A stretch of 64,000 nt of DNA from Streptomyces sp. Alt3 (GCF_030719215.1 NZ_CP120983.1:1240001-1304000); one strand, 5' to 3'; shown: positions 26,365 through 56,324, numbered from the stretch's first letter. Numbers and translations are program-made. Notes: generated by a model from the letters alone, not told the origin.

Positions 26365-29148
26365 TTGCGCCTTTTAGACCGCTCCAAAGAATTACACATA
26401 CTTAACGAAGCGTTTACCGAGAGCACCCGAAGTTCCGGCCGATTCGTGATAGTCACCGGTGGTCCCGGTTCCGGGAAGACCCAGCTTCTGCACGAATTCC
26501 TGGCCGCTCCGGGCCGATCGGGCGCGCGCATACTCCAGGGCACGGCGCACCCGGCCGAGCGTGACCGGCCGATGAGCCTGCTACGGCAATTACTGCGCAA
26601 CGGCGAGGTGCTGCCCGTTCAGGCCGACCCCGCTCGACCGGCGGGCAGACAAACGGAGCCACTCCCCCGGAATGCAGAGCGCCGGGCCGACATGGAATTC
26701 GGCGATCCGGATGCCGCGACGACGGAGACACTGCTGCGGCTCGTGGACGGCGAACGCCCCCTGGTGGTGGCCGTCGACGACGCCCACCTCATGGACGAGG
26801 CCTCACTCGGCGCCGTCGTGCACCTGCTCGGCAGGAGCCGCTTCCGGCCCGTCCTCGTGGTGTGCACCACATCAGGCCATCCGGGCACAGGACACTCCGC
26901 CTCCCACGCCGAACTGATCCGCCGGCCGCACCGCCGGGCCCGTCTCGGCCCTCTGTCCGAGCATGGCGTCGGCGAACTGATCGCCGCCCAGTCGGCGGCC
27001 GCCCGGCCCGCAGGGGTGGGCCGCGCCTTCCACCGGGCCACGGCCGGCAACCCCTTGCTGGTCCACGCCCTGCTGGACGACAGCACCCGCTTCGCCCGCG
27101 ACATGGACCGCCCCATCGCCAGCACCGCCTACCGCCAGGCGGTGCTGTCGGTCGTCCACCGCGGCGAACCCCGCCACATACGGGTGATCCGGACGCTCGC
27201 CGCCCTCGGCGCACCGGCTTCCACCGGCGTCCTCGGTGAGCTGGCCGACACCACGCCCGCCGGTGTCGAGGAGGCCGTCGAGGCCCTCAACTCCGTGGGA
27301 CTGCTCGACGGTCACGTCTTCCGGCTGCCGGCCGCGGCGACCGCGGTGCTCGAGGACATGGACGCCACCGCACGCGCCACCCTGCACGCACGCATCGCCG
27401 ACCTGCTGTACCGCAGCGGCGCACCGGTGGGAGACATGGCGCGGCACCTGCGCGCGGCCGACCGGGTGCCGCAACCGTGGGGCCCGGGCGTGCTCCGCGC
27501 CGCCGCCGAGCAGGCACTGGCAGCGGACGACGTGGAGCTGTGCAGCAGTTACCTGAACCTCATGCTGCGCGACTGCGCCGACCCGCAGGAGCGCAACGCC
27601 CTTTCGGCCGCCCTCGCCCGGGCGGAGTGGCGTGTCAACCCCGCGGCCGCGAGTGCCCATCTGGAGCCGCTGCGCCGGCCCGCGCTGGACGGCGAGCTGA
27701 GCATGCGCGACACCGCGACCGTCCTGCGGCACATGCTGTGGCAGGGCGACACCGAACTGGCCGCCGAGACCGTGGCCACGCTGGTGCCCGCGCACTTCCC
27801 CGGTGACGCGCAGATCCTGGCCGAGGTCGAGTTCGTACGACAGTGGTTCTACGGCGTCGCGCTGCCCGCGAGGAGCCCGCGGGGCGCCGGCGGCGACCCG
27901 CGCCGGCGGACTCCCGCCGACCGTTACGGCGGGCTTGCCGCGCAGGTGGCGGTCCTGGTCGGCGGTGTCGCGACGGACGACTCCGCCGCGGCCGTGGCCC
28001 AGGCGCTGCAGGGCCGCAGACTCGACCACCTGAACCTGGAACTGGTGGCGATGGCACTCCTCGCCATCGCCCACGCCGACCGGCCCGCGGTCGCCGCCGA
28101 AGCCTGCGACGCACTGCTGGAGTCCGCGGTCGAGCGCCGTGCGACCACGTGGCAGGCACTGCTCGGCAGCGTACGGGCGGAGATCGCGCTGCTCCGCGGA
28201 GACATGACGAACGCGGCCGAGGGCGCCGACCGGGCGCTGAGCAGCCTGCACGACGGAAGCTGGGGAGTCCTCGCCGGGCTCCCGCTGTCGACGGCGATCT
28301 TCGCCCACACCGCCATGGGCGCCTACGACGAGGCCGAGCGGGTGCTCAAACGGGAAGTCCCGGAGCCGATGTTCCGCACCGTCTTCGGCATCCAGTACCT
28401 GCGGGCCCGGGGGCACCACTACCTCGTCACCGACCGGCCGTTCGCCGCGCTCAACGACTTCGAGACGTGCAGCAGCCTGATGCGGCAGGGGAACTCCAGC
28501 CTGCAGAAGGGCATTCCCTGGCGGTCCGACCTGGCCCTGGCCAATCTGCGGATCGGCAAGGCCCGCACCGCCCGGGAGTGCGCCGAGGAGCAGCTGCGGC
28601 TGCCCGGCGGTCACAGTTCCCGGGCGCGGGCGATGGCGTTGCGGATGCTGGCCGCCACGAGCAAGCCGCACCGCCGGGCCCTGCTGCTGCGGGAGGCGAT
28701 CGACCTGCTCAAGCTGTGCGGCGACCAGCACACCCTCTCCCAGGCCTATGCCGACCTGTCCGCGGCGCACTACGAGCTGGGCGAGTACGCCCGTGCCCGG
28801 CTGGTCGCCCGCCAGGCGGCCCGTGAGGCGGAGGCGTGCAGCGTCGACTCACCGGTCGACGCGCATCTGCTGGAGGATCCCGGTCAGTCCGAGGGCTCCG
28901 AGGCGGAGGGATCGGCCATCCTGAGCGACGCGGAGTGCCGGGTCGCGGGCCTCGCCGCGCTGGGGTACACCAACCGCGAGATCAGCGGCCGGCTGCACGT
29001 CACCATCAGCACGGTGGAGCAGCATCTCACCAGGGTCTACCGCAAGTTACACGTGGCCAGCCGGTCCGAGCTGCCGCCGAAGATGCTGGAGCACCGCATC
29101 CCGAAACTCTCCGACCGCTGGGCCACCAGCCACTCCTCGGCGGGTTGA
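26365..29148 (+). CDS. LAL-type (large ATP-binding LuxR) transcriptional regulator
   Basis: A 927-residue regulator with an N-terminal Walker A (GGPGSGKT, residues about 32-39), Walker B (LVVAVDDAH, about 132-140), a long helical middle region and a C-terminal LuxR helix-turn-helix (about 851-915: [21 protein letters not shown]...TVEQHLTRVYRKL). This is the architecture of pathway-specific activators of macrolide and macrolactam clusters. I chose the TTG at 26365 because AGGGGG sits 6 bases upstream; the in-frame ATG at 26266 has no ribosome-binding site and adds 33 unlike residues. Four TTA leucine codons (26374, 26392, 26590, 29047) imply dependence on the bldA tRNA and so growth-phase control. 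It is the only regulator gene in the window and the natural candidate for the factor acting at the four CTAGGGG promoters; that link is inferred. Confidence 0.93.
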   Translation: MRLLDRSKELHILNEAFTESTRSSGRFVIVTGGPGSGKTQLLHEFLAAPGRSGARILQGTAHPAERDRPMSLLRQLLRNGEVLPVQADPARPAGRQTEPLPRNAERRADMEFGDPDAATTETLLRLVDGERPLVVAVDDAHLMDEASLGAVVHLLGRSRFRPVLVVCTTSGHPGTGHSASHAELIRRPHRRARLGPLSEHGVGELIAAQSAAARPAGVGRAFHRATAGNPLLVHALLDDSTRFARDMDRPIASTAYRQAVLSVVHRGEPRHIRVIRTLAALGAPASTGVLGELADTTPAGVEEAVEALNSVGLLDGHVFRLPAAATAVLEDMDATARATLHARIADLLYRSGAPVGDMARHLRAADRVPQPWGPGVLRAAAEQALAADDVELCSSYLNLMLRDCADPQERNALSAALARAEWRVNPAAASAHLEPLRRPALDGELSMRDTATVLRHMLWQGDTELAAETVATLVPAHFPGDAQILAEVEFVRQWFYGVALPARSPRGAGGDPRRRTPADRYGGLAAQVAVLVGGVATDDSAAAVAQALQGRRLDHLNLELVAMALLAIAHADRPAVAAEACDALLESAVERRATTWQALLGSVRAEIALLRGDMTNAAEGADRALSSLHDGSWGVLAGLPLSTAIFAHTAMGAYDEAERVLKREVPEPMFRTVFGIQYLRARGHHYLVTDRPFAALNDFETCSSLMRQGNSSLQKGIPWRSDLALANLRIGKARTARECAEEQLRLPGGHSSRARAMALRMLAATSKPHRRALLLREAIDLLKLCGDQHTLSQAYADLSAAHYELGEYARARLVARQAAREAEACSVDSPVDAHLLEDPGQSEGSEAEGSAILSDAECRVAGLAALGYTNREISGRLHVTISTVEQHLTRVYRKLHVASRSELPPKMLEHRIPKLSDRWATSHSSAG

Positions 29149-29305
29149 GGCTCGGGCTCCGCCCGGCCCGCCGGGTCTTCACGACGACAGGCCCTCCGCA
29201 CTCGCCCGGCCTGTGGTTCTCCCCCTGGAAATCGTCCGGGACGCAGAAACGGATCGGCCCGCTTCCACACGGTTCCTCGCGCCCCGTAAGGGGCTGGACG
29301 TGCGC

Positions 29306-29342
29306 GTGGGGCGGTGACCGGATGCCCCGGTCACCGCCCCAC
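29306..29342. terminator. Strong hairpin terminator after the LAL regulator
   Basis: A perfect 16-bp stem (29306-29321 with 29327-29342) and a 5-nt loop, 157 bases past the regulator stop. There is no U-tract, as is common in actinomycetes. Its symmetry would stop transcription from both sides, shielding the regulator from leftward readthrough. Confidence 0.75.
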
Positions 29343-29367
29343 TGCGGTCTCGGGACCGTTGAGTACG

Positions 29368-29401
29368 CGTGCCGAGGTGTCGCGTGCCGAGGTGTCGCGT
29401 G
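29368..29401 (+). repeat. 15-bp tandem repeat, 2.3 copies
   Basis: The unit CGTGCCGAGGTGTCG is repeated exactly from 29368 to 29397, with the first bases of a third copy. It lies between the terminator and the NUDIX pseudogene. No function is evident. Confidence 0.7.
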
Positions 29402-29425
29402 CCCGGCGGCCGGGGCCGGTCCCGG

Positions 29426-29901
29426 TCACCGCGCCTTTCCGGTCACGGTGGTCCACCGCGGATCGATCCGGCCCAGCCGTGCGTCCTGCTCGTCGGCCAG
29501 TGGCCGCTTCAGGGGCAGGGGAGAAATCGGCAGCTGAACGTGAGGCCGGCGTCGTCCCCGTCGCCCTTGACGTGGTGGTCCCACGCGTCGCGGGTGTCCT
29601 CCGGTGTCCGGAGGAGGAAGAAGCTGGCCCGCCGTGGCTGACCGGTGTCGGGGTGGGGCTTGTCCTCCGTGGCGATCCGTCGGACGACCTTCGCCGTCAG
29701 CGGACCGGTCTCCTCGGCGAGCTCGCGAAGGACCGCTTCCTCCAGCTCCTCGCGCGATTCGACTCCTCCGGCGGGGACCTGGGTGCCGGCCTACGGCATA
29801 CCGATGTGATCGAACAGCAGCACTCCGGGTACGGGGTGATTGCGGATCACATACGCGGTGACACGGATCCTGGGTCGGGTCGTCCCCGCATTCTCGGTCA
29901 T
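29426..29901 (-). pseudogene. NUDIX hydrolase pseudogene (nonsense plus frameshift)
   Basis: From the ATG at 29901 (MTENAGTTRPRIRVTAYVI) the frame reads a NUDIX-like N-terminus, then meets an in-frame TAG at 29793-29791. Directly after it the same frame continues with a clear NUDIX box (GGVESREELEEAV followed by LRELAEETG, matching GX5EX7REUXEEXGU). It then runs to a TGA at 29511-29509. The expected C-terminus (LKRPLADEQDARLGRIDPRW) continues only in another frame, to 29426. Two independent lesions in under 500 bases argue for genuine decay rather than a sequencing slip. An intact ancestor would hydrolyse nucleoside-diphosphate-type substrates; it has no obvious role in polyketide synthesis and looks like a bystander trapped between PKS genes. 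Confidence 0.75.
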
Positions 29902-30258
29902 CCGCGCCGTTCGAGGTCGCGAGGCAAGGGCAGCGGGTTGAGGACCACCCGGCGTCCTCCGTGCCGGCACCGCAACCGGGCCGAAGACCTGCCGGGGAGA
30001 GCAATCGCCGCGCGCAGAGCACGCGCGGCCACCGTCCTCGGCGGCGTCTCGCCCCAAGAGGCATCGAGGCCCCGGCTGAGAACCCACCGGCCGCCCGGCC
30101 GCTGCTCCACCTCGCAGCCGCCCCCCGGTCGGCCCTGTTCCCGCGCGGTGGGTGACTCGCCGTGCACGGGGCGGGTCACGCACCGGTGGGGACGGGGGCG
30201 GGTGGGCCCGGAGCGCGTGTACCGCGTCCCGGGCCCGCCCGTCCCGGCGTCCGGCGGT
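29902..30258. other. Gene-free spacer between NUDIX remnant and PKS-B1
   Basis: 357 bases with no supported gene on either strand; open frames here are shadows without protein character. The right end carries the PKS-B1 terminator hairpin. I see no mobile-element ends or long repeats. Confidence 0.6.
30198..30243 (-). terminator. Hairpin terminator of PKS-B1
   Basis: A GC-only inverted repeat about 15 bases beyond the PKS-B1 stop: GGCGGGTGGGCCCGG (from about 30199) pairs with CCGGGCCCGCCCGTC (up to about 30243), with one G-T pair and a loop of about 15 nt. No U-tract. The position fits termination of the leftward PKS-A/B1 unit. Confidence 0.55.
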
Positions 30259-40788
<10,530 letters not shown>

Positions 40789-40870
40789 GGTCGGTGTCGC
40801 TCCCTGCTGACTCGGCGGCGCTGATGATGCGGTGAAGGTGGAGATGCGGTGGCGCGCCGGAAGCGGATCG

Positions 40871-40904
40871 CCGGTGCCGGACGCGGCGCGTCGTCCGGCA
40901 CCGG
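40871..40904 (-). terminator. Perfect hairpin between PKS-A and PKS-B1
   Basis: A 13-bp perfect stem (40871-40883 with 40892-40904) and an 8-nt loop start 7 bases past the PKS-A stop codon. It could terminate or attenuate transcription, or protect a processed 3' end. There is no CTAGGGG-type promoter in the 122-nt gap, so PKS-B1 probably depends on readthrough. Confidence 0.55.
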
Positions 40905-40910
40905 GGCGGG

Positions 40911-51745
<10,835 letters not shown>

Positions 51746-51792
51746 CCACGCATCTCCACTTTCGACCGACACCGTTTTCCACCTTTTTTCTC

Positions 51793-51838
51793 ACGGTAAT
51801 GACGACCCCTGAAGGCCCACACCCTTAGGCACCCCTAG
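51793..51838 (-). promoter_or_regulatory. Putative activator site and promoter of PKS-A/B1
   Basis: Read on the minus strand: CTAGGGG (51838-51832), 3 nt, CTAAGGG (51828-51822), 23 nt, then a -10-like TACCGT (51798-51793). The leader to the ATG is about 45 nt. The distal heptamer is part of a perfect CCCCTAGGGG palindrome (51832-51841). Same layout as the promoters at 25817, 60236 and 60335. Confidence 0.65.
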
Positions 51839-51863
51839 GGGCAGGTCCGGGCCGGTTCCCCGC

Positions 51864-53117
51864 TCACGGGCGGGTGTTGTGGTCGTCGAACGAACGCCGG
51901 ACGTAGGACAGGGAGGCGAGCAGCTCCGAGGAGGTGACGGTGTGCGCCGGGCGGGCGTCGACCACACCGGACAGCGGCATGTTTCCCACGTCGGACCAGC
52001 ACAGCCGGCCGTCCTCGGCGATATAGCTCCGGCTCAGTCCGGCATTGTCGGGATGCAGGCAGTAGGGCACGTCGAGCCGGCCCTCGGAGAACGCCTTCAG
52101 CAGTGCGGTGCCGAGGTCGTCGTCCAGGTTCAGCACCGCGTCGACCAGCGCGTACGCCTCGGCGTACGTCTCCGTCCCGGTACCCTCCAAGGGGTCCCGG
52201 GCGGTGCGTTCGGCGACCGCGGCGGCATATTCCAGCGCGGACACGTTCTCCGCCACCGACGGAATGCGGCGGGATTCCGCCACGGTTTTCACGATGAGGC
52301 GCTCGGAGCCGCTCTCGACGGCCAGTTCGGCGGCCTGTGCGAGCAGTCGACGGGCACCGTGCTCGGTTTCCGGGAACAGTCCCATGTAGGCGTAGACGAC
52401 CACGTGCCATTCGGTGTCGGAAAGGAACCGCGTGCACAGGCTGCGTAACGCCGCGACCGCTTCGGAGTCCTGACGCCGATTCGTCTGCTGGGCGTAACTC
52501 ACCGAAATGCTCCGGATTCCGTGCCGGCGGAAGAACAGCGCTTCGAGCACGCTGACCGCGACGAGCAGGCCGGGCGGGCAGAGCTGGCCGAGCACGCACC
52601 CCCCGAACGTCTCCAGGTGCGGTTCGGCGCCGGTCCGGCGGAGCGTGGAGAAGTGTTCGCAGGACTCCGTCCAGTGGGCGACGGACTCACGCAACGGGAC
52701 TCTGCCGTAGGGGAGGCAGTAGGAGACGGGCCCGCCCTCCGAGGCGTCGAGCCCCACGGCCGTCAGCGCGCGGAAGATGTGCTGGGGCGCCGCCGAGCCG
52801 TGCCGCACCTGCACCGGGAAGCGCGGGCCGTGGATGCCGTCCAGGACCCGGCGGGTGGTGGCCGTCTCATGGCTGACGAGCGGATAGCCGTTGAGGTCGA
52901 CCCCTTCGAGGACGGCGAGCTGTGCCGACTCCAGGTCGCCGACCCGGGTGTAGCTGTCCAGGGTGAGGGTGCCGACGGTCGTCGCGTCGGCGTCCCGGGT
53001 GGCGAGCAGCCCGGCGCGCATGCGCTCGGGGCTGCTCATTCCCATCCGGGGCTGCACCACCAGCCGGCCGGCGTCGTGGGCCCGGCGCACGAACGCGCCG
53101 AATCCGGCACCGGTCAC
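51864..53117 (-). CDS. glmE-like: Glutamate mutase (methylaspartate mutase) epsilon-like catalytic subunit
   Basis: A 417-residue protein like the large subunit of coenzyme-B12-dependent glutamate mutase, the TIM-barrel partner that converts L-glutamate to (2S,3S)-3-methylaspartate with the cobalamin-binding S subunit. The call rests on overall resemblance (LVVQPRMGMSSPERM near the N-terminus, PVQVRHGSAAP, DASEGGPVSYCLPYGR, FGGCVLGQLCPPGLL) and on the adjacent S-subunit gene. The clostridial enzyme is longer, about 480 residues; this shorter form is usual for secondary-metabolism versions. The GTG at 53117 overlaps the upstream gene's TGA (GTGA), so the two subunits are translationally coupled. 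It supplies the first committed precursor of the beta-amino-acid starter. It is the last gene of the starter operon; the PKS-A promoter lies just beyond its stop. Confidence 0.88.
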   Translation of the reverse strand: MTGAGFGAFVRRAHDAGRLVVQPRMGMSSPERMRAGLLATRDADATTVGTLTLDSYTRVGDLESAQLAVLEGVDLNGYPLVSHETATTRRVLDGIHGPRFPVQVRHGSAAPQHIFRALTAVGLDASEGGPVSYCLPYGRVPLRESVAHWTESCEHFSTLRRTGAEPHLETFGGCVLGQLCPPGLLVAVSVLEALFFRRHGIRSISVSYAQQTNRRQDSEAVAALRSLCTRFLSDTEWHVVVYAYMGLFPETEHGARRLLAQAAELAVESGSERLIVKTVAESRRIPSVAENVSALEYAAAVAERTARDPLEGTGTETYAEAYALVDAVLNLDDDLGTALLKAFSEGRLDVPYCLHPDNAGLSRSYIAEDGRLCWSDVGNMPLSGVVDARPAHTVTSSELLASLSYVRRSFDDHNTRP

Positions 53118-53563
53118 ACCAGGGCCCGCTGGGGCAGGGCGTCGAGCATCCGGCGGAAGGCGGCTATGCCGTCGGCCGACTCCTCGAACACCTCGTCGTA
53201 GCCGGCCGCGCGCAGCGCGGCCTCCTCCTCGTCGCCGCAGGGCCCGGCGATGCCGAGCTTGCCGCCGATGACGACGGGCACGTCACCGAGGCCGGGGTGC
53301 TCGCGCAGCCGGGTGACGGTGCGCATGCCGTCGTGGTAACCGTGCCCGTTGACGCTGCTGATCACGATCAGCGCGGGATCGTGCACGAGGGCCTCGCCGA
53401 TCAGCAGGTCCTCGGGGACGCAGGGTCCGAGGTTGACCACGCGGTGGCCGTGCTCCTCGACGAGGAGCTGGAGGTAGACCAGGTTCCAGGTGTGCGAGTC
53501 GGAGATGCCGCCCACCACGAGGACGGGCTGGTCGCCGGGGGTGGGGGTGAGGGGATTGCTCAT
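53114..53563 (-). CDS. glmS-like: Glutamate mutase (methylaspartate mutase) sigma-like cobalamin-binding subunit
   Basis: A 149-residue B12-binding protein. The start is ATG 53563, overlapping the decarboxylase stop (TGATG); a longer open frame upstream is a shadow of that gene. The family's DxHxxG motif, whose His replaces dimethylbenzimidazole as lower cobalt ligand, reads DSHTWN at residues 22-27: Asp22 and His24 are kept but the glycine is Asn27. The later motifs are present: SSVNGHG (69-75) for the Ser-x-Leu region and GGK (100-102) for the glycine pair. It pairs with the coupled epsilon-like subunit to make 3-methylaspartate, the source of 3-aminoisobutyrate in vicenistatin-type pathways. 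Confidence 0.88.
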   Translation of the reverse strand: MSNPLTPTPGDQPVLVVGGISDSHTWNLVYLQLLVEEHGHRVVNLGPCVPEDLLIGEALVHDPALIVISSVNGHGYHDGMRTVTRLREHPGLGDVPVVIGGKLGIAGPCGDEEEAALRAAGYDEVFEESADGIAAFRRMLDALPQRALV

Positions 53564-54801
53564 CACAGGGCCTGTCCGTGTTCGTAGGTTCGGGTGTGCT
53601 CGATGCGGGAGACGGAGACGAGGTCGTCGCCGCGGACGACGATCTCCGTGGGAGCGGGCCTGCCGAGGAACATCAGGAGGCTGGCGGTGGGCCCGTAGGA
53701 ACCGGCGTTGGGCACGGTCAGCAGGTCGCCGGGGGCCGGGTCGGCCAGCGGGACCTGGCGCCCGAGCAGGTCGCCGGGTGTGCACAGCGGTCCGGCGAGC
53801 TGGACCGGGATTCCGTCGGTTCCGACGGACTCGTGCGGCTCGATGGAGACCGGCAGGATGCGGCCGAGACCGGACATGCCGCCGAAGGTGTTGATCCCGG
53901 CGTCGAGGACGACGTAGCGGGTGCCCCGGCTGTCCTTGACGTTGACGACACTCGTGAGCAGGTGTCCGCTGTCGGCGACCAGATACCGTCCCGACTCGCA
54001 CGCGATGCGCGGGGCGCCCTCGCGCCAGCCGGGGAAGTGCTCGTCGAGCGAGGTGGCCAGGGCTTCGCGCAGTTCGCCGTAGACCGGCCGCTGCCCCTGG
54101 ACCGCGTACGGTGCGGCGAAGCCTCCGCCGAGGTCGACGATGCGGAAGTCGACGCCCAGGTCCCGCTGGAGTGCGGCGGCGGTGGCGATGGTGTGCTGGA
54201 ACTCGGCGATGAGGCTCGCCTCGTCCTTGGCGTTGCTCAGCGGGAAGAAGTGCAGTCCGGCCAGGGTGGTGCCGGGTACGTCGCGCAGTTCCGCGGCGAG
54301 GCCGGGCAGGGTCTCGCCGTCGAACCCGAACTGTGAGGGCACCCCGGTCATGCGGATGCTGGTGGCGGCGGCCCCGGTGGGGTTGTTCACCCGGATCAGG
54401 CAGTCGGCGGTGATGCCGAGGCTCACCGCCGTCCCGCCGACGTGTCGCAGGTCGCCGGGCGACTCCACGGAGAACGTCCGTACGCCCCGGGTCATGGCCT
54501 CGGCCAGCTCCTCGGTGGTCTTGCCGGGGCCGGTGTACAGGATCTCGGTCCCCTCGAAGCCGGCCCGCAGCGCGGCGTCGAGTTCGCCGACGGAGCTGAT
54601 CTCCGCGCGGCAGACCCGGGGGCCGCCGGCCCGCATCTCGCGCAGGATCTCGGGGTGCGGGTTGGCCTTCGCCGCGTAGTACACGGCCACCTCGTCGGGC
54701 AGCGCGGCGAACAGTTCGTCCCGGGCCGCCGCGACCCGGTCCAGGTCGTAGACGTAGGAGGGGGTGCCGAAGCGCCGGGCGAGGTCGGTGGTGCCGGTCA
54801 C
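53563..54801 (-). CDS. vinO-like: PLP-dependent decarboxylase (fold type III), acting on the starter aminoacyl-ACP
   Basis: A 412-residue member of the diaminopimelate/ornithine decarboxylase group. Seen: PLP lysine in YYAAKANPHPE (Lys45), phosphate-binding DLGGGF (about 223-228), ESGRYLVADSG (269-279), catalytic-type cysteine in GPLCTPGDLL (Cys340) and Tyr369 in NAGSYG. In the vicenistatin pathway the homologue VinO decarboxylates 3-methylaspartyl-ACP to 3-aminoisobutyryl-ACP, so the likely substrate here is a carrier-bound aminoacyl thioester rather than a free amino acid. The GTG at 54801 overlaps the stop of the adenylating enzyme gene (GTGA), and its own stop overlaps the ATG of the mutase S subunit, fitting a tightly co-translated operon. 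Confidence 0.88.
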   Translation of the reverse strand: MTGTTDLARRFGTPSYVYDLDRVAAARDELFAALPDEVAVYYAAKANPHPEILREMRAGGPRVCRAEISSVGELDAALRAGFEGTEILYTGPGKTTEELAEAMTRGVRTFSVESPGDLRHVGGTAVSLGITADCLIRVNNPTGAAATSIRMTGVPSQFGFDGETLPGLAAELRDVPGTTLAGLHFFPLSNAKDEASLIAEFQHTIATAAALQRDLGVDFRIVDLGGGFAAPYAVQGQRPVYGELREALATSLDEHFPGWREGAPRIACESGRYLVADSGHLLTSVVNVKDSRGTRYVVLDAGINTFGGMSGLGRILPVSIEPHESVGTDGIPVQLAGPLCTPGDLLGRQVPLADPAPGDLLTVPNAGSYGPTASLLMFLGRPAPTEIVVRGDDLVSVSRIEHTRTYEHGQAL

Positions 54802-56324
54802 GGCGTGGTTCCTTCCAGAAGGCTGAGGAGCTGCTTGCGGTCGTGCTTGCCGTGCGCGGTCAGCGGCAGTTCGTCGACGACACGGCTGATGCCGGGCACC
54901 TTGGCGGGCTCCAGCCGGAGGGACAGCTCCCGGAGCAGCACGTGCGGGTCGATGCCGCCCTCCGCGAAGACCGCGAGATCACGGCCGGGGGCGGGCGGCA
55001 GCACCGCGGCGGCCCGGACACCGGGTACGTCCGTGGCCGCGGCCTCGATCTCGGTGGTGCTCATGCGGACGCCCTTGTGCTTGAACATGTCGTCCCGGCG
55101 GCCCTCGTAGTAGAGGTATCCGTCCTCGTCGACGTGTCCGAAGTCGCCGGTGTGCAGCCGCAGTCCGCCGTCGGGCGCGGGCCGGAAGGCGCGTGCGGTC
55201 TGCTCGGGCGCGCGCCAGTAGCCGGGCATGACGTGGGGGCCTTCGACGACGATCTCCCCGGTCTGCCAGGGCGGGAGCGTGTTGCCTTCGTCGTCGACGG
55301 TGAAGGCCCGGGTGCCGGGCAGCGGGCGGCCGACGGACTCGGGGCGGGCGTCCTGCTGGTCGGGCGGCAGGACGGAGACCCGCTTGCACTCGGTCTGGCC
55401 GAACTGGACGACCACCTCGGATCCGGGGAAGGCCGTGCGGAGCCCGTCGGCGGTGGGCTTCGGCAGCGCCGCCCCGGTGTTGGTGAACATGCGGACGGTG
55501 GAGTCCTGCCGCGGTTCCCGTTCGGCCAGCGCGCAGATCATGGTGGCCAGGGACGGCACGATGGGGACGACGGTGGCCCGGGTCTCCCGGATGCGTCGCA
55601 GCAGCACCAGGTCGGACTCACCGTCGGCGAGCACGATCTCGCTGCGGCCGGCCGCGGTGAGCAGCACCTTGTAGAGGCCGTAGTCCCAGGAGATGGGGAA
55701 ACGGCAGAAGACCACGTCGTCGGGACGGTAGCCGAGTTCGATGTTGATGGCCTCGGTGGCGAAGACCATCCGGCCGTGCGGGCAGACGACGGCCTTGGGG
55801 GCCGCCGTGGAGCCGGACGTGTAGACGAGGACGGCGAGGTCGTCGCTGTGGACGGGAGCGCCGTCGCCCCGTGCCTCCTTGTCGCGCAGGTCGGTGACCG
55901 CCTGCCATGCCTCGTCCAGGCCGAGGACGGTGACCGTCCCGGCGAGCGCGGAGACCCGGGACACGGCGGCACCGTCGACGATCACCAGGGACGGCTCGGA
56001 GTTCTCGACGACGGCCCGGAGGTGGTAGTCCTTCATGCCCGTGTTGACGGGGACGAGGACGGCGCCGCGGCGGGCGGTGCCGTACAGCAGGGCGACGAGC
56101 TCACGGGTGCTGGCCAGCTGCACCAGGACGCGGTCGCCGTGGCCGATGCCCTGGGCCTGGAGCCACGCGTCGACGGCGTGACTCCAGGCGGTGAGCTCCC
56201 GGTAGGTCCATCGCCCGGTGGCGTCCGTGACCGCTGCCGCGTCAGGGTGCTCGGCGGTGGCCTCGTCGAGCAGGTCGTGTATCCGGGCGTCGGTGCGGGC
56301 CTGCGCTGTCGGTTGACCGTTCAC
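54798..56324 (-). CDS. vinN-like: Beta-amino acid (3-methylaspartate) adenylation enzyme
   Basis: A 508-residue stand-alone ANL ligase. Start GTG 56324 (GTGAACGG), overlapping the previous stop by GTGA and preceded by GGAG; the open frame runs on upstream but only as a shadow. Core motifs: VYTSGSTAAPK (P-loop, 168-177), GQTECKR (308-314), HTGDFGHVDEDG and the C-terminal lysine in TAHGKHDRKQL. The substrate region PISWDYGLYK (210-219) carries Asp214 where VinN-type enzymes bind the beta-amino group. The arginine in TECKR (Arg314) matches the arginine reported to hold the carboxylate of 3-methylaspartate. This supports 3-methylaspartate as substrate, loaded on the small ACP. Exact specificity is inferred. 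Confidence 0.87.
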   Translation of the reverse strand: MNGQPTAQARTDARIHDLLDEATAEHPDAAAVTDATGRWTYRELTAWSHAVDAWLQAQGIGHGDRVLVQLASTRELVALLYGTARRGAVLVPVNTGMKDYHLRAVVENSEPSLVIVDGAAVSRVSALAGTVTVLGLDEAWQAVTDLRDKEARGDGAPVHSDDLAVLVYTSGSTAAPKAVVCPHGRMVFATEAINIELGYRPDDVVFCRFPISWDYGLYKVLLTAAGRSEIVLADGESDLVLLRRIRETRATVVPIVPSLATMICALAEREPRQDSTVRMFTNTGAALPKPTADGLRTAFPGSEVVVQFGQTECKRVSVLPPDQQDARPESVGRPLPGTRAFTVDDEGNTLPPWQTGEIVVEGPHVMPGYWRAPEQTARAFRPAPDGGLRLHTGDFGHVDEDGYLYYEGRRDDMFKHKGVRMSTTEIEAAATDVPGVRAAAVLPPAPGRDLAVFAEGGIDPHVLLRELSLRLEPAKVPGISRVVDELPLTAHGKHDRKQLLSLLEGTTP

